Shown one piece after another: positions 7,945 to 16,907 of a DNA stretch of 36,506 nt. The stretch is taken from the IMG/VR virus record IMGVR_UViG_3300046004_000368, positions 1 to 36,506 of that record, one strand, 5' to 3'. Below the pieces are notes generated by a model, which did not search any database, had not been told where the DNA came from, and saw nothing but the letters and a program-made list of their open reading frames with translations. Source of the stretch: a virus. The translations under genes and the position numbers were made by a program. How positions within the stretch are numbered: position 1 is the stretch's first letter; each line of letters starts with the position of its first letter.

Positions 7945-9012
7945 ATGAGCGCATTCAAAGTTGAACGTGATGGAGATGGGGAAAATAAATCCGTCCAAGA
8001 GGTAGAAGAAAAGCTACTTCAAGAAAAAGAAGAATTAGAAGCAGTAGTAGAAGAGGCAGTACAAGAACAAGTCGCAGATCCTATTACAGCAGAATTAGAT
8101 GATAACACAGTTCTTTCACATATTAACACAAGGTACGGTAAGGAGATTAACTCTATTGACGAGTTATTCCAAACTAGAAACGACAACGAAGATCTACCAG
8201 AGGATGTAAAAACTTATCTAAAGTATAAGAAAGAAACTGGTAGAGGTTTTGCTGACTTCAACTCACTTAATCGTGACTACGATAGTCTAGATCCAAACAA
8301 CATCCTGCGTGACTACTTAAAGGTCCAAAATCCAGAATTTGATGATTCTGATATTGACTTTGAGATGGAGTCTTTTCAAGCTCCAGAGTATGCAGATGAT
8401 AGAGAGATCAAGCAGAAGGAGTTGTTGTTAAAAAAAGAGCTTAAGAAGGCTAAGGATTACTTCAATGGGTTAAAAGAACAGTACAAGGTTCCGCTTGAGT
8501 CAAGCGATGCCTTTGTTCCAGATTCAGAGAAGGAGTCGTACGAGTCCTTTAAGCAATATAGAAAAACGCTTGACGACACACAAGCACAAAACTCAAAGCG
8601 TTCTGAAGTGTTTACTGAAAAGACAGCTAGTTTATTTTCCAATAATTTCGAAGGTTTCGAGATAAGCGTTGGAGGACAAACGATGAAGTACAAACCAGCA
8701 GATGCAGCTACATTAAGAGAGCAGCAATCTAACCTGAATAACTTCGTAGGCAAGTTCTTGGATGAGAATAACACGTTAAAGGATGCGGAAGGATTTCACA
8801 GAGCAATTGCGATTGCTAATGATACTGAGAAGTTTGCCGAATACATCTGGCAAGCTGCAAGAGCTGCAGAAGCTGAAGACCAGTCTAAAAATGCTAAGAA
8901 CATCGACATGGTAAGAAAGCCACAACAGTCAACGCCAAAATCAGGATTCACTGTAGAGATTGAGGGTGATAGTAATGTGTCACAATTAAGAATGAAAACA
9001 CGTAAACACTAA
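7945..9012 (+). CDS. Scaffold-like capsid assembly protein
   Basis: This encodes 355 residues. It is strongly acidic in the first 150 residues, with a Glu-rich opening (EVEEKLLQEKEELEAVVEEA), charged helices in the middle (KELLLKKELKKAKDYFNG) and a basic C-terminal tail (MKTRKH). An acidic helical body with a short basic C-terminus, encoded between portal and major capsid genes, is the classic scaffolding-protein pattern; the basic tail binds the capsid protein during procapsid assembly. No protease motif is visible. The gene ends 5 bases before the capsid ATG, so the two are probably co-transcribed. Confidence 0.7.
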   Translation: MSAFKVERDGDGENKSVQEVEEKLLQEKEELEAVVEEAVQEQVADPITAELDDNTVLSHINTRYGKEINSIDELFQTRNDNEDLPEDVKTYLKYKKETGRGFADFNSLNRDYDSLDPNNILRDYLKVQNPEFDDSDIDFEMESFQAPEYADDREIKQKELLLKKELKKAKDYFNGLKEQYKVPLESSDAFVPDSEKESYESFKQYRKTLDDTQAQNSKRSEVFTEKTASLFSNNFEGFEISVGGQTMKYKPADAATLREQQSNLNNFVGKFLDENNTLKDAEGFHRAIAIANDTEKFAEYIWQAARAAEAEDQSKNAKNIDMVRKPQQSTPKSGFTVEIEGDSNVSQLRMKTRKH

Positions 9013-9017
9013 AAAAA

Positions 9018-10406
9018 ATGGCAGGTTCAATTACGTCTCCATCAGGAGCAATTTTAACACCGCACCCTACTAAGGCTGCGCTTCCTTCTAACTACTTAAC
9101 AGACTTTAGCTTTCTTTCAACAGAAATGCCTGAGTTGTACGAAGAAGAATTCGAACGATACGGAAACAGATCTATTAACTCTTTCCTACGTAACTTAAGT
9201 GCAGAATATCCTTTTGCATCTGACATGATCAAATGGTCAGAACAAGGACGTTTGCATACAAAATACACTAACGTAAATGCTGACTCTCTTGTCAATGCAA
9301 CTACAGCAACATTTACTATTCCTGGAGCTGAAGTTTGTAACTTTAGAAAAAATCAAGTTGTTTTATTGACAGCTGAGTCAGGTGTATTGTCTGCAAAAGC
9401 TATTATTTCTGAAGATCCTTCTGGATCTAGTTTCACAGTAGCATTCTATTCAACTGATGGATCTCCATTTGCAGAAGATTCAAAAGTTTCCGTATTCGTT
9501 TATGGATCTGAATTTCAAAAAGGGACTAACGGATTAGGTGGTGCATTAGAGGCTAAGAATGACATCTTTGATGTTAAGCCAGTAATCATCAAGGATACTT
9601 ACACAGTATCTGGATCTGATATGGCTCAAATTGGTTGGATTAAAATCACTACTGAGGATGGGGCTACTGGATATATGTGGTACTTGAAATCAGAATCTGA
9701 AACACGTCTTCGTTTTGATGACTACTTAGAGATGATGATGGTTGAGCACGTTGAAGCTCAGGCTGGTTCTGATGCTGAAGCACACTTAGGTGGCGGAGCT
9801 GCAGGAACTCAAGGTTTATTTGCTGCTATCGAAGAGCGTGGAAACGTTTGGGGAGGTGGTTCACCAACTACTCTAGGAGATTGGGATTTAATCTTGAAGC
9901 AACTAGACAAGAATGGTGCTATCGCTCAAAACACAGTTTTTGGAGATCGTGACTTCATGTTAGACATGGATGACATGTTGGCTGCTCAAAACGGTAACTA
10001 CGCTGCTGGTGTATCTTGGGGATTATTCAATAATGATCAAGACATGGCGTTAAACTTAGGTTTCTCTGGATTCCGTCGTGGTTCTTATGACTTCTACAAG
10101 ACTGACTGGGAATACTTGAACCAAGCAGATCTACGTGGTGGTACTGTTGGAGGTAAAATTAACGGAGTTTTAGTTCCTGCTGGTACTAAAACAGTTAAGG
10201 ACATGGTATTGGGTAAAAACATCCAACGTCCATTCTTACACGTTCGTTACCGAGCTTCTGAAACAGAAAACCGTAAGTACAAAACAATGTTGACTGGTTC
10301 AGCAGGTGGTGCTAACACTAGTGATTTAGATGCAATGGCTGTAGACTTCTTGTCTGAGCGAGCGTTGATTACACTTGGTGCTAACAACTTCATGTTGTTC
10401 AAATAA
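9018..10406 (+). CDS. Major capsid protein (HK97 fold)
   Basis: This encodes 462 residues. Position after the scaffold gene, length and a balanced beta-rich composition fit an HK97-fold capsid protein. The N-arm (residues 1-50, STEMPELYEEEFERYGNRSI) precedes a beta-rich E-loop and P-domain. The C-terminal part has FSGFRRGSYDFYKTDWEYLN and ends in the A-domain-like RALITLGANNFMLFK. Codon choice is visibly different from its neighbours: many GGT, CGT, TTC and TTG codons and fewer AGA and ATA, as expected of a very highly expressed gene. A strong hairpin follows the stop. The assignment is by context and sequence character. Confidence 0.8.
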   Translation: MAGSITSPSGAILTPHPTKAALPSNYLTDFSFLSTEMPELYEEEFERYGNRSINSFLRNLSAEYPFASDMIKWSEQGRLHTKYTNVNADSLVNATTATFTIPGAEVCNFRKNQVVLLTAESGVLSAKAIISEDPSGSSFTVAFYSTDGSPFAEDSKVSVFVYGSEFQKGTNGLGGALEAKNDIFDVKPVIIKDTYTVSGSDMAQIGWIKITTEDGATGYMWYLKSESETRLRFDDYLEMMMVEHVEAQAGSDAEAHLGGGAAGTQGLFAAIEERGNVWGGGSPTTLGDWDLILKQLDKNGAIAQNTVFGDRDFMLDMDDMLAAQNGNYAAGVSWGLFNNDQDMALNLGFSGFRRGSYDFYKTDWEYLNQADLRGGTVGGKINGVLVPAGTKTVKDMVLGKNIQRPFLHVRYRASETENRKYKTMLTGSAGGANTSDLDAMAVDFLSERALITLGANNFMLFK

Positions 10407-10416
10407 ATAATAAATC

Positions 10417-10450
10417 TAGAGGGGGACATCAGTGTCCTCCTCTATTTCTT
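10417..10450 (+). terminator. Hairpin terminator or attenuator after major capsid gene
   Basis: TAGAGGGGGACA (10417-10428) pairs with TGTCCTCCTCTA (10433-10444) in a 12-bp stem with one G-U pair and a 4-nt loop, followed by TTTCTTTTAATT. It is GC-rich for this genome. No TAnnTTTG promoter follows before 10478, so it may act as a partial terminator that keeps the next gene below capsid level, or as a 3' mRNA stabiliser. Confidence 0.7.
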
Positions 10451-10477
10451 TTAATTCAAATTCAAATAAAATAATAA

Positions 10478-11233
10478 ATGAGTAAGCAAACAGCAAAGAT
10501 CTACATCCTTAAGGGAGGTATGTCACCATTAACTTATCACCTTCCATCATCAGATAAGCCTAAGAATAGACTTTTATACTATGACGAGAAGAACAACCAA
10601 AACAGAGCATTACGATATGCTAGAAATCAAAAGTCACCATTCATTGATGAGCAGGATGCAAATGTAGTTTTAGAAGCGATTCTATTTACAGATGGTCAGC
10701 TTACAGTTCCGATGACAAATCCAGAGTTAATCAAGTTCTTAGAGATTCATCCATTGAAGAATCAGATATTTGAAGAGTTTGATCCTGAGGCTATGGCATT
10801 GGAGAATTTAAAGAATGAAGACTTAATGCTAGATGCGCTTATCAGAGTTCGTGAGATGCAGATTGAAGAAATGCAGTTAGTACTGCGTAACTTTACAGAT
10901 CTTAACGTATCAGACATGACATCTAGTGAGATCAAGTATGAGACAAAAATATTTGCAAAACGAAATCCAGAGTTATTCTTAGAGGCATTAGACGATCCAG
11001 GAATTGAGATTGATAATATTTCCATTCGTGCGTTTGAGGACGGGTTTGTATCCTTAAGAGATAAGGGCAAGTCTATTTTCTATAACATGACAGACAAGAA
11101 GACAAGGCTTATGGTTATCCCTCATGGAGTTCAACCGACACAAGCACTGTCATCATGGCTAACGTCAGATGAAGGTTTAGACTTCTACGAGATGCTTCAA
11201 AAGCACTACGAGTCTGACTCAGATTCGGAATAA
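10478..11233 (+). CDS. Hypothetical phage protein downstream of capsid gene
   Basis: This encodes 251 residues. The N-terminal part is beta-rich and basic (KIYILKGGMSPLTYHLPS). Residues 30-90 contain a LTVPMTNPELIKFLEIHP segment, and the remainder is helical and acidic, ending in an Asp/Ser/Glu tail. The start has the A-rich leader TCAAATAAAAT about 16 nt upstream. No enzymatic motif is visible. Proteins of this type sit between the capsid and adaptor genes in several Bacteroidetes podophages as I recall, so a head or head-completion role is plausible but not shown. It is closed by a strong terminator at 11242-11272. Confidence 0.6.
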   Translation: MSKQTAKIYILKGGMSPLTYHLPSSDKPKNRLLYYDEKNNQNRALRYARNQKSPFIDEQDANVVLEAILFTDGQLTVPMTNPELIKFLEIHPLKNQIFEEFDPEAMALENLKNEDLMLDALIRVREMQIEEMQLVLRNFTDLNVSDMTSSEIKYETKIFAKRNPELFLEALDDPGIEIDNISIRAFEDGFVSLRDKGKSIFYNMTDKKTRLMVIPHGVQPTQALSSWLTSDEGLDFYEMLQKHYESDSDSE

Positions 11234-11241
11234 ATAACTAG

Positions 11242-11272
11242 AAAGGCACTTTTAATCGAAGTGCCTTTTTTA
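11242..11272 (+). terminator. Rho-independent-type terminator
   Basis: AAAGGCACTT (11242-11251) and AAGTGCCTTT (11259-11268) form a perfect 10-bp stem with a 7-nt loop and a run of Ts. It ends the capsid-region transcript and is followed 5 bp later by a promoter element. Confidence 0.85.
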
Positions 11273-11276
11273 TTGT

Positions 11277-11284
11277 TATCTTTG
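11277..11284 (+). promoter_or_regulatory. Bacteroidota -7 promoter element (TATCTTTG)
   Basis: TATCTTTG matches TAnnTTTG, lies immediately downstream of the terminator and 17 nt before the ATG at 11302. A -33 TTG is not evident. It would start the tail-gene transcript. Confidence 0.55.
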
Positions 11285-11301
11285 TCTACAAATAATTACA
11301 G

Positions 11302-12030
11302 ATGATAAACAGCGTAAGGAATACAGTACTTGCTTACATTAATAAAGACAACAGAGGTTACGTTACTCCTGAGCAGTTTAACCTATTTGCCAAGCAGGCT
11401 CAGATGGATATATTTGAGCAGTACTTCTACAACTATAACAACACACTTGTAAAGCAGAATAGCAGACAGTCTGGATCAGGATTGGCAGATATAGCGAAGA
11501 GACAGTCTGAGGTTATTGATACATTCTCAACTTCATCTGTTCTAGCTCCAAATGCTTTATTGTTAAATTATTACTATCCTGGTCAGAATCCAAATGATTT
11601 AACTGAGGGAGCTTTCTATCTTATAGATAGGATCACATATAATACTAATGCAGAGGTAGAAAGAGTGTCTCATAATAAGATACTTAATCTTTTAAACTCA
11701 AACTTAACTGCGCCTACAGCAGCGTATCCAGTATACACGATGGACGATACTGGGATTCAAGTGTATCCGCTATCCATTAATGGAGGATTATTATCCGTCC
11801 AGTATATCAGATACCCAAGAGATCCTAAATGGACTTGGACTATTCTGACTAATGGAGAGCCATTATTTAACCAAGGAGCAACAGACTATCAAGACTTCGA
11901 GCTTCCGTTAAGTGATGAGCCTATGTTGGTTAATAAGATACTTCAGTATGCAGGTATCTCGATAAGAGAGGGTGAAGTTATTCAGACAGCAAAGGCTGAC
12001 GAGATTCAAGACAAGCAAGAAAAACAATAA
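11302..12030 (+). CDS. Head-tail adaptor / ring protein (crAss-like type)
   Basis: This encodes 242 residues. The N-terminal signature, roughly VRNTVLAYINKDNRGYVTPEQFNLFAKQAQ followed by MDIFEQYFYNYN (residues about 5-47), recurs at the start of the tail module in crAss-like and related Bacteroidetes podophages, whose product forms a ring between portal and tail. The middle is beta-rich with Tyr-rich strands and a VYTMDDTGIQVYP element, and the C-terminus is helical and charged. Position after a promoter and before a second adaptor-like gene supports a neck role. The segment is quoted in two parts only to show the pattern; the family is recalled, not searched. Confidence 0.65.
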   Translation: MINSVRNTVLAYINKDNRGYVTPEQFNLFAKQAQMDIFEQYFYNYNNTLVKQNSRQSGSGLADIAKRQSEVIDTFSTSSVLAPNALLLNYYYPGQNPNDLTEGAFYLIDRITYNTNAEVERVSHNKILNLLNSNLTAPTAAYPVYTMDDTGIQVYPLSINGGLLSVQYIRYPRDPKWTWTILTNGEPLFNQGATDYQDFELPLSDEPMLVNKILQYAGISIREGEVIQTAKADEIQDKQEKQ

Positions 12031-12033
12031 TAG

Positions 12034-12930
12034 ATGGCATACATTACAGACTATATATACTACACAAATAACGGTGTAGCTCCAACAGATGCAAACCAGG
12101 GATCGTATCAGTACGTATCCCTTGCTGATATTGTAAATAACTTCATGTTAATGTACGTTGGAAACGATAAGACTATAAACAACGTAGAGCGATATAACGT
12201 TCTGTTCCACGCTAAGAGAGCTATTCAGGAGTTTAACTACGATGCGATGAAGTCTATAAACGCTATAGAGGTTATTGTTGGTGACAACCTGAAGCTAGTT
12301 ATGCCTCCAGACTATGTTAACTGGGTTCGTATCTCCATGAATATAAACGGAGTGTTATATCAGCTATCAGAAAATAGACAAGCGATATCTGCAGTTGGAT
12401 ATTTGCAAGACAATAACCTAGACATCCTATTTGATGTCAACGGAGAGATAATTACTGGGGATTCTAAGCTAGATATAATGAGACTATCACAATCATTATA
12501 TGAAGGTACTGGAATCTATAACGGATGCTGGGGATGGTGCTATGAAGACAACTGGTTCTTCGGACATGCATTCGGAGTAAATCCAGCTAACGTTTCTGCA
12601 TTCCCAGAGTTCAAAGTTAACAACAAGTCAGGTGTCATAGACTTCACATCTGGAACTGAAGATATGGCTATTGTACTTGAGTACATATCAGACGGTCTAG
12701 AGAACGGTGACGACTCAAAGGTCGGAGTAAATAAGTTAGCAGAAGAGTTTGTTTATGCGTACATTAAGTGGGCTATACTAAACAATAAGTTTAACGTTCC
12801 GATGTATGAGAAGATGGAAGCTAAGAAGCAGAAGACAGCATTCTGGAGAAACTCAAAGATCAGAACAAGTAATATTCATGCCTCACGATTGCTTAAAACA
12901 ATGAGAGGTCAATCAGCTCAAATTAAATAA
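12034..12930 (+). CDS. Head-tail adaptor / tail tube-like protein
   Basis: This encodes 298 residues. The N-terminal helical part contains VSLADIVNNFMLMYVGND and the element ERYNVLFHAKRAIQEFNYDA, followed by a beta part with LVMPPDYVNWVRIS (residues about 88-101). This combination is what I recall for the second ring/adaptor protein of crAss-like phages, analogous in place to T7 gp11. A Trp/Cys-rich loop (CWGWCYEDNWFFG) is unusual. The C-terminal helix is basic. It starts 4 bases after the previous stop and ends 3 bases before the nozzle gene, so the three are co-transcribed. Confidence 0.65.
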   Translation: MAYITDYIYYTNNGVAPTDANQGSYQYVSLADIVNNFMLMYVGNDKTINNVERYNVLFHAKRAIQEFNYDAMKSINAIEVIVGDNLKLVMPPDYVNWVRISMNINGVLYQLSENRQAISAVGYLQDNNLDILFDVNGEIITGDSKLDIMRLSQSLYEGTGIYNGCWGWCYEDNWFFGHAFGVNPANVSAFPEFKVNNKSGVIDFTSGTEDMAIVLEYISDGLENGDDSKVGVNKLAEEFVYAYIKWAILNNKFNVPMYEKMEAKKQKTAFWRNSKIRTSNIHASRLLKTMRGQSAQIK

Positions 12931-12932
12931 GA

Positions 12933-15900
12933 ATGGCAGACCTAGTTAAAGGATTCCTTCAAGGATCAATGAATAAAGACATTGATGAGAGATTACTGCC
13001 AGAAGGTCAGTACAGAGACGCATTAAATGTAAACGTATACAACCAAGAGAGTGCGAGCACTGGATCTGTGCATAACTCGCTTGGAAATACAATCATTGCA
13101 GACGTTAGCATTGTATCTGGTCAGCCACTAGAGAATGCAAAAACTATTGGAGCTGTAACGTATGAGGCTTCTAACTTAATATACTGGTGCGTTGCTAGTG
13201 ATAAGTTTGACGGTGTCTATGAATACAACTCGACAACTGGAGATACGGTAAGAATTGTGCAATCAAACAAGGCTACGCCAACAACTCCGTCAAAACTAAA
13301 CTTTAACAAGGAATACTCCATCACTGGAATAAACTACATCCCAGGACGTAACGGAAACAACTACCTATACTGGACCGATAACTACAACCAGCCTAGACGT
13401 GTAAACATTAACAGAGCGAAGACGTATACAATAGATGACGACAGATTAGATATAGACATCAACGTCATTATGTATCCACCACTCTATGCTCCAGCTATAT
13501 ATCCATACATTGATACAGACGATTTAGACTCCTCAAACATGAAGGAGAAATTTATAACCGTTGCATATAGATGGAAAAATAGAGACGATCAGTACAGCTC
13601 GCTCAGTCCATTCTCGGCAGTATCATTCGCTCCAAAGGAGTGGTTCTATGATTACGGTGTTGGGAATAATAAATCCATGACCAATAAATACAACGCACTG
13701 AAGATAGTGTGTGAGTCTGGGGATGAGTTTGTTAAAGAGATACAGATAGTAATTAAGGATACCAGATCTCCAAATGCAAACGTAGTAGAGACAATATCTA
13801 AGGAACAATTAAACATACTAGATGATAAATCGTTTACATTTGATTTTAAGAATAACAAGACATATGCTCCACTTCCTATAGATCAGGTAACTAGACTATT
13901 TGATAACGTACCACTGTTAGCTAAAGCTCAGGATATAATTGGTAATAGATTATCATACGGAAACTATACACAGTTTAGAGACATAACTAAGTGTGATGGT
14001 AATGATATAATGATTGCCAATACGGTAGGGTTTATTGCTGAAAACACAGCTAGTGAATCATCACCTAAACCTACATGGAGGTCTGATAGAGATTACGAGA
14101 TTGGAATTATATATGGTGACGACTATGGTAGAACAACTACTGTAATCACATCTCAGGATAACTCTATATACATACCCCCAGTAAATGCTATAACCGCAAA
14201 TAAATTAAAACTTCAAATAAATAACACAGCTCCATGTTGGGCTACTAATTTTAGAGTGGTAGTAAAGCAATCTAAGTTAAATTACTATACATTATTTCCT
14301 ATTATATTTTATTCAAATGGAGTGTATAGATATATTCTAATTAATAATTCTGATGGAGACAAAGTAAAAGTAGGTGACTATATAATAATAAAAACAGATA
14401 CTGGAGGACCAACATTAAAAAATAAAAGATATAAAGTATTAGAAATAACATCAAAGGGAACAAACTTTATAGGTACAAATAGTATAACTGAAATTGCTGG
14501 AACATATCTTAAAATAAAAGTAGATCAACAAAGCGAATTAGATCCAGGAGATGTAACTACATATAACCATACGTCTAAAGGGACTAGTATGAATTCTCAA
14601 AATCCAGTCGACAATAGATTTCCAGTAACGGAAAATGCAATACACTATGGCTCTGGAAACCCAATGGCATTAATAGTATCTAATGGTAATGAATTTAACG
14701 GATCTGGAACTACAGATAAGGATTGGAGATTTACATTTGAAATAGTTAGTCAAACTGAATTTAGATATACTGCAGATTTAACAGCTGGTACTTCTTGGAT
14801 ATATAGACCAATAACAGCTGGTGATATATGGATAGATGCATATAATGTTAATTTATTTACAATACAAATTGATCAATCACAACCGCTAGAAGTAGGCGAT
14901 AGATGGAAGGTGTGTTGTAGATCTGGAAGCCATCTTACTGGAAATTATTTTGGTGGAGTAGGGTTGCCTGGAATGTTTCAACAACTATCAGATGGATCTT
15001 ACCTTCCATCATTTATGTCATATACTTTAGGGGAATATGGAGGTGGATGCATTCCTACTGGAGCTGAATGGTTTAATGGCACTGGAGTTAATGCTACTGA
15101 TAGACCAATATATACTGGAGCTGTTATTACTATAAATATTATTATAGATTCAAAAAATGCTGCACAACAAGCAGGTCCTCAAGAATTTATATCTAATGGT
15201 TATTATGTAAACATAGAAGAATGGTTTCTTGAATCTGGTGCGTGGCAATTATTTGAACAACCTGACATGAGCGGACAAGACATAGTATCGGAAGGAGTAA
15301 CATTTAGGAGAGGATTTGGGTATACTACTGGAGAATATGCCAATGGTGGGCAGTCAAGTGTTCCATATTCTAGTATATCGCAAGGTCAGGATATATCTCC
15401 AAATACTTTGAAATATCCAGTACATATGATTATACAAGGATTTGGGATAGGAGGAAATGCATCTAATAGACAAAGAGTAGAATGTAATATTGATATACAA
15501 CAACTTGAAAATAATATAACATTAGAGACAGTTCCGATTGATACAAATAATGATATATATCATGAAGTATTTCAAACGTATGAAATTGTAGATGGCGATC
15601 ACATAGTTATGTGGAACTTTGATGACTATCAATTTGAAAATGGAAATACAAAACTTGCTCAATTAACCAAAGGTAAACCGCACTATTTTGCAGTTGGTGA
15701 ATCTGTATACGTAGAGTCATTTAACGCTCCAATGCCTGCTGGCGGAACATGGAATATTATAGCAGTACCAGATCAGCATTCAATAGTAATAGATCTAGGA
15801 TTTCCAGGAATTGGATTGTCAGCTGGAAGAGTTAAGTATGCAGGATCTCTAGAGCAAGATCAGTCAGGAAACACTCCAGCGATTATAGAAATAAATAAGC

Positions 15901-16907
15901 CTCAATCAATAAATAGTGAATTTAACGCTTGGTGCTGGGGCAATGGTATAGAGTCAGATAGAATACTAGATGATTTCAATGAAACAACTAAAGGGTTTAG
16001 TGTTAGGGCATATACAACGTTTGAAGGATATAAACAAGTAACAAATGAAGCAAGTATTTGTTACAGCGGAATATATTCTGAAAACTCTAGCTTGAATAGG
16101 ATTAATGAGTTTAATTTATCATTAGCAAACTTTAAGCATCTAGAAAAAGAGTTTGGGTCTATACAGAAGCTTGATGCTAGGGACACAGATCTTTTAGTGT
16201 ATCAAGAGAATAAAATAAGTCAGGTATTATACGGTAAAAATATACTGTACGATTCCGCAGGAGGAGGTCAGGTAGCATCTATACCAGAAGTTCTTGGAAC
16301 TCAGATTGCATTTCCAGGAGAGTATGGAATCAGTAAGAATCCTGAATCTTTTGATAAGTATGGTCAAGACAGATGGTTTACAGACACTAGAAGAGGTATG
16401 GTATTGCAACTTACTGGCGATAATATCACAGAAATATCTAGATCTGGTATGAGTGACTTCTTCAGGGATTTAATGAATAATAACTCTACCACTGAAAAGA
16501 TAGGGGCATTTGATCCACATAATAAGATGTACGTGCTTAGCTCTACAAATAATGAGGCTCTTCCTTGTTTATTGTCTATAAGTAGAAATGAATTTAAAGT
16601 ACCTAAAAACGCAGCAAGTTATGTAGCGTTTTCAATAACTGCTAACTGTTTTTGGACTGTATCGTTAGTTGATATTGGATCTGGAACTTACTGGATAACT
16701 GGATTTACCTCTTCTGGATTTGGATCTCAAGACATACATATACAAGTGGCGCAGAACTTAATGCTTATTAATAGAAGTGTTAAGTTTGTGGTTACATTTT
16801 GTGGCGGTCAAACTAGAGAGTTTATATTAAGTCAGGCTAAAGGAAGGAAAGGCACAGTAGTAGTCGGAGTCATTAATAGCAACACAGAACCTACAACAAA
16901 ATTATGA
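12933..16907 (+). CDS. Tail nozzle/stabilisation protein with C-terminal BACON-like domain
   Basis: This encodes 1324 residues. The start (DIDERLLPEGQYRDALNVNV, then SASTGSVHNSLGN) is the signature of large podophage nozzle or tail-stabilisation proteins (T7 gp12 / P22 gp10 type), with beta-propeller-like repeats following. Residues from about 410 to 895 (nt 14160-15620) have much more AT-rich codons and a Gly/Asn/Thr-rich composition, suggesting an inserted surface domain. Residues about 1222-1310 look like a BACON domain: FSITANCFWTVSL, a Gly-rich turn, a short strand, N-x(5)-R and ending FILSQAKG. BACON domains occur in Bacteroidota glycan-binding proteins and in the crAssphage tail. The protein probably forms the tail tip and may bind surface glycans or mucin. 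Confidence 0.7.
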   Translation: MADLVKGFLQGSMNKDIDERLLPEGQYRDALNVNVYNQESASTGSVHNSLGNTIIADVSIVSGQPLENAKTIGAVTYEASNLIYWCVASDKFDGVYEYNSTTGDTVRIVQSNKATPTTPSKLNFNKEYSITGINYIPGRNGNNYLYWTDNYNQPRRVNINRAKTYTIDDDRLDIDINVIMYPPLYAPAIYPYIDTDDLDSSNMKEKFITVAYRWKNRDDQYSSLSPFSAVSFAPKEWFYDYGVGNNKSMTNKYNALKIVCESGDEFVKEIQIVIKDTRSPNANVVETISKEQLNILDDKSFTFDFKNNKTYAPLPIDQVTRLFDNVPLLAKAQDIIGNRLSYGNYTQFRDITKCDGNDIMIANTVGFIAENTASESSPKPTWRSDRDYEIGIIYGDDYGRTTTVITSQDNSIYIPPVNAITANKLKLQINNTAPCWATNFRVVVKQSKLNYYTLFPIIFYSNGVYRYILINNSDGDKVKVGDYIIIKTDTGGPTLKNKRYKVLEITSKGTNFIGTNSITEIAGTYLKIKVDQQSELDPGDVTTYNHTSKGTSMNSQNPVDNRFPVTENAIHYGSGNPMALIVSNGNEFNGSGTTDKDWRFTFEIVSQTEFRYTADLTAGTSWIYRPITAGDIWIDAYNVNLFTIQIDQSQPLEVGDRWKVCCRSGSHLTGNYFGGVGLPGMFQQLSDGSYLPSFMSYTLGEYGGGCIPTGAEWFNGTGVNATDRPIYTGAVITINIIIDSKNAAQQAGPQEFISNGYYVNIEEWFLESGAWQLFEQPDMSGQDIVSEGVTFRRGFGYTTGEYANGGQSSVPYSSISQGQDISPNTLKYPVHMIIQGFGIGGNASNRQRVECNIDIQQLENNITLETVPIDTNNDIYHEVFQTYEIVDGDHIVMWNFDDYQFENGNTKLAQLTKGKPHYFAVGESVYVESFNAPMPAGGTWNIIAVPDQHSIVIDLGFPGIGLSAGRVKYAGSLEQDQSGNTPAIIEINKPQSINSEFNAWCWGNGIESDRILDDFNETTKGFSVRAYTTFEGYKQVTNEASICYSGIYSENSSLNRINEFNLSLANFKHLEKEFGSIQKLDARDTDLLVYQENKISQVLYGKNILYDSAGGGQVASIPEVLGTQIAFPGEYGISKNPESFDKYGQDRWFTDTRRGMVLQLTGDNITEISRSGMSDFFRDLMNNNSTTEKIGAFDPHNKMYVLSSTNNEALPCLLSISRNEFKVPKNAASYVAFSITANCFWTVSLVDIGSGTYWITGFTSSGFGSQDIHIQVAQNLMLINRSVKFVVTFCGGQTREFILSQAKGRKGTVVVGVINSNTEPTTKL

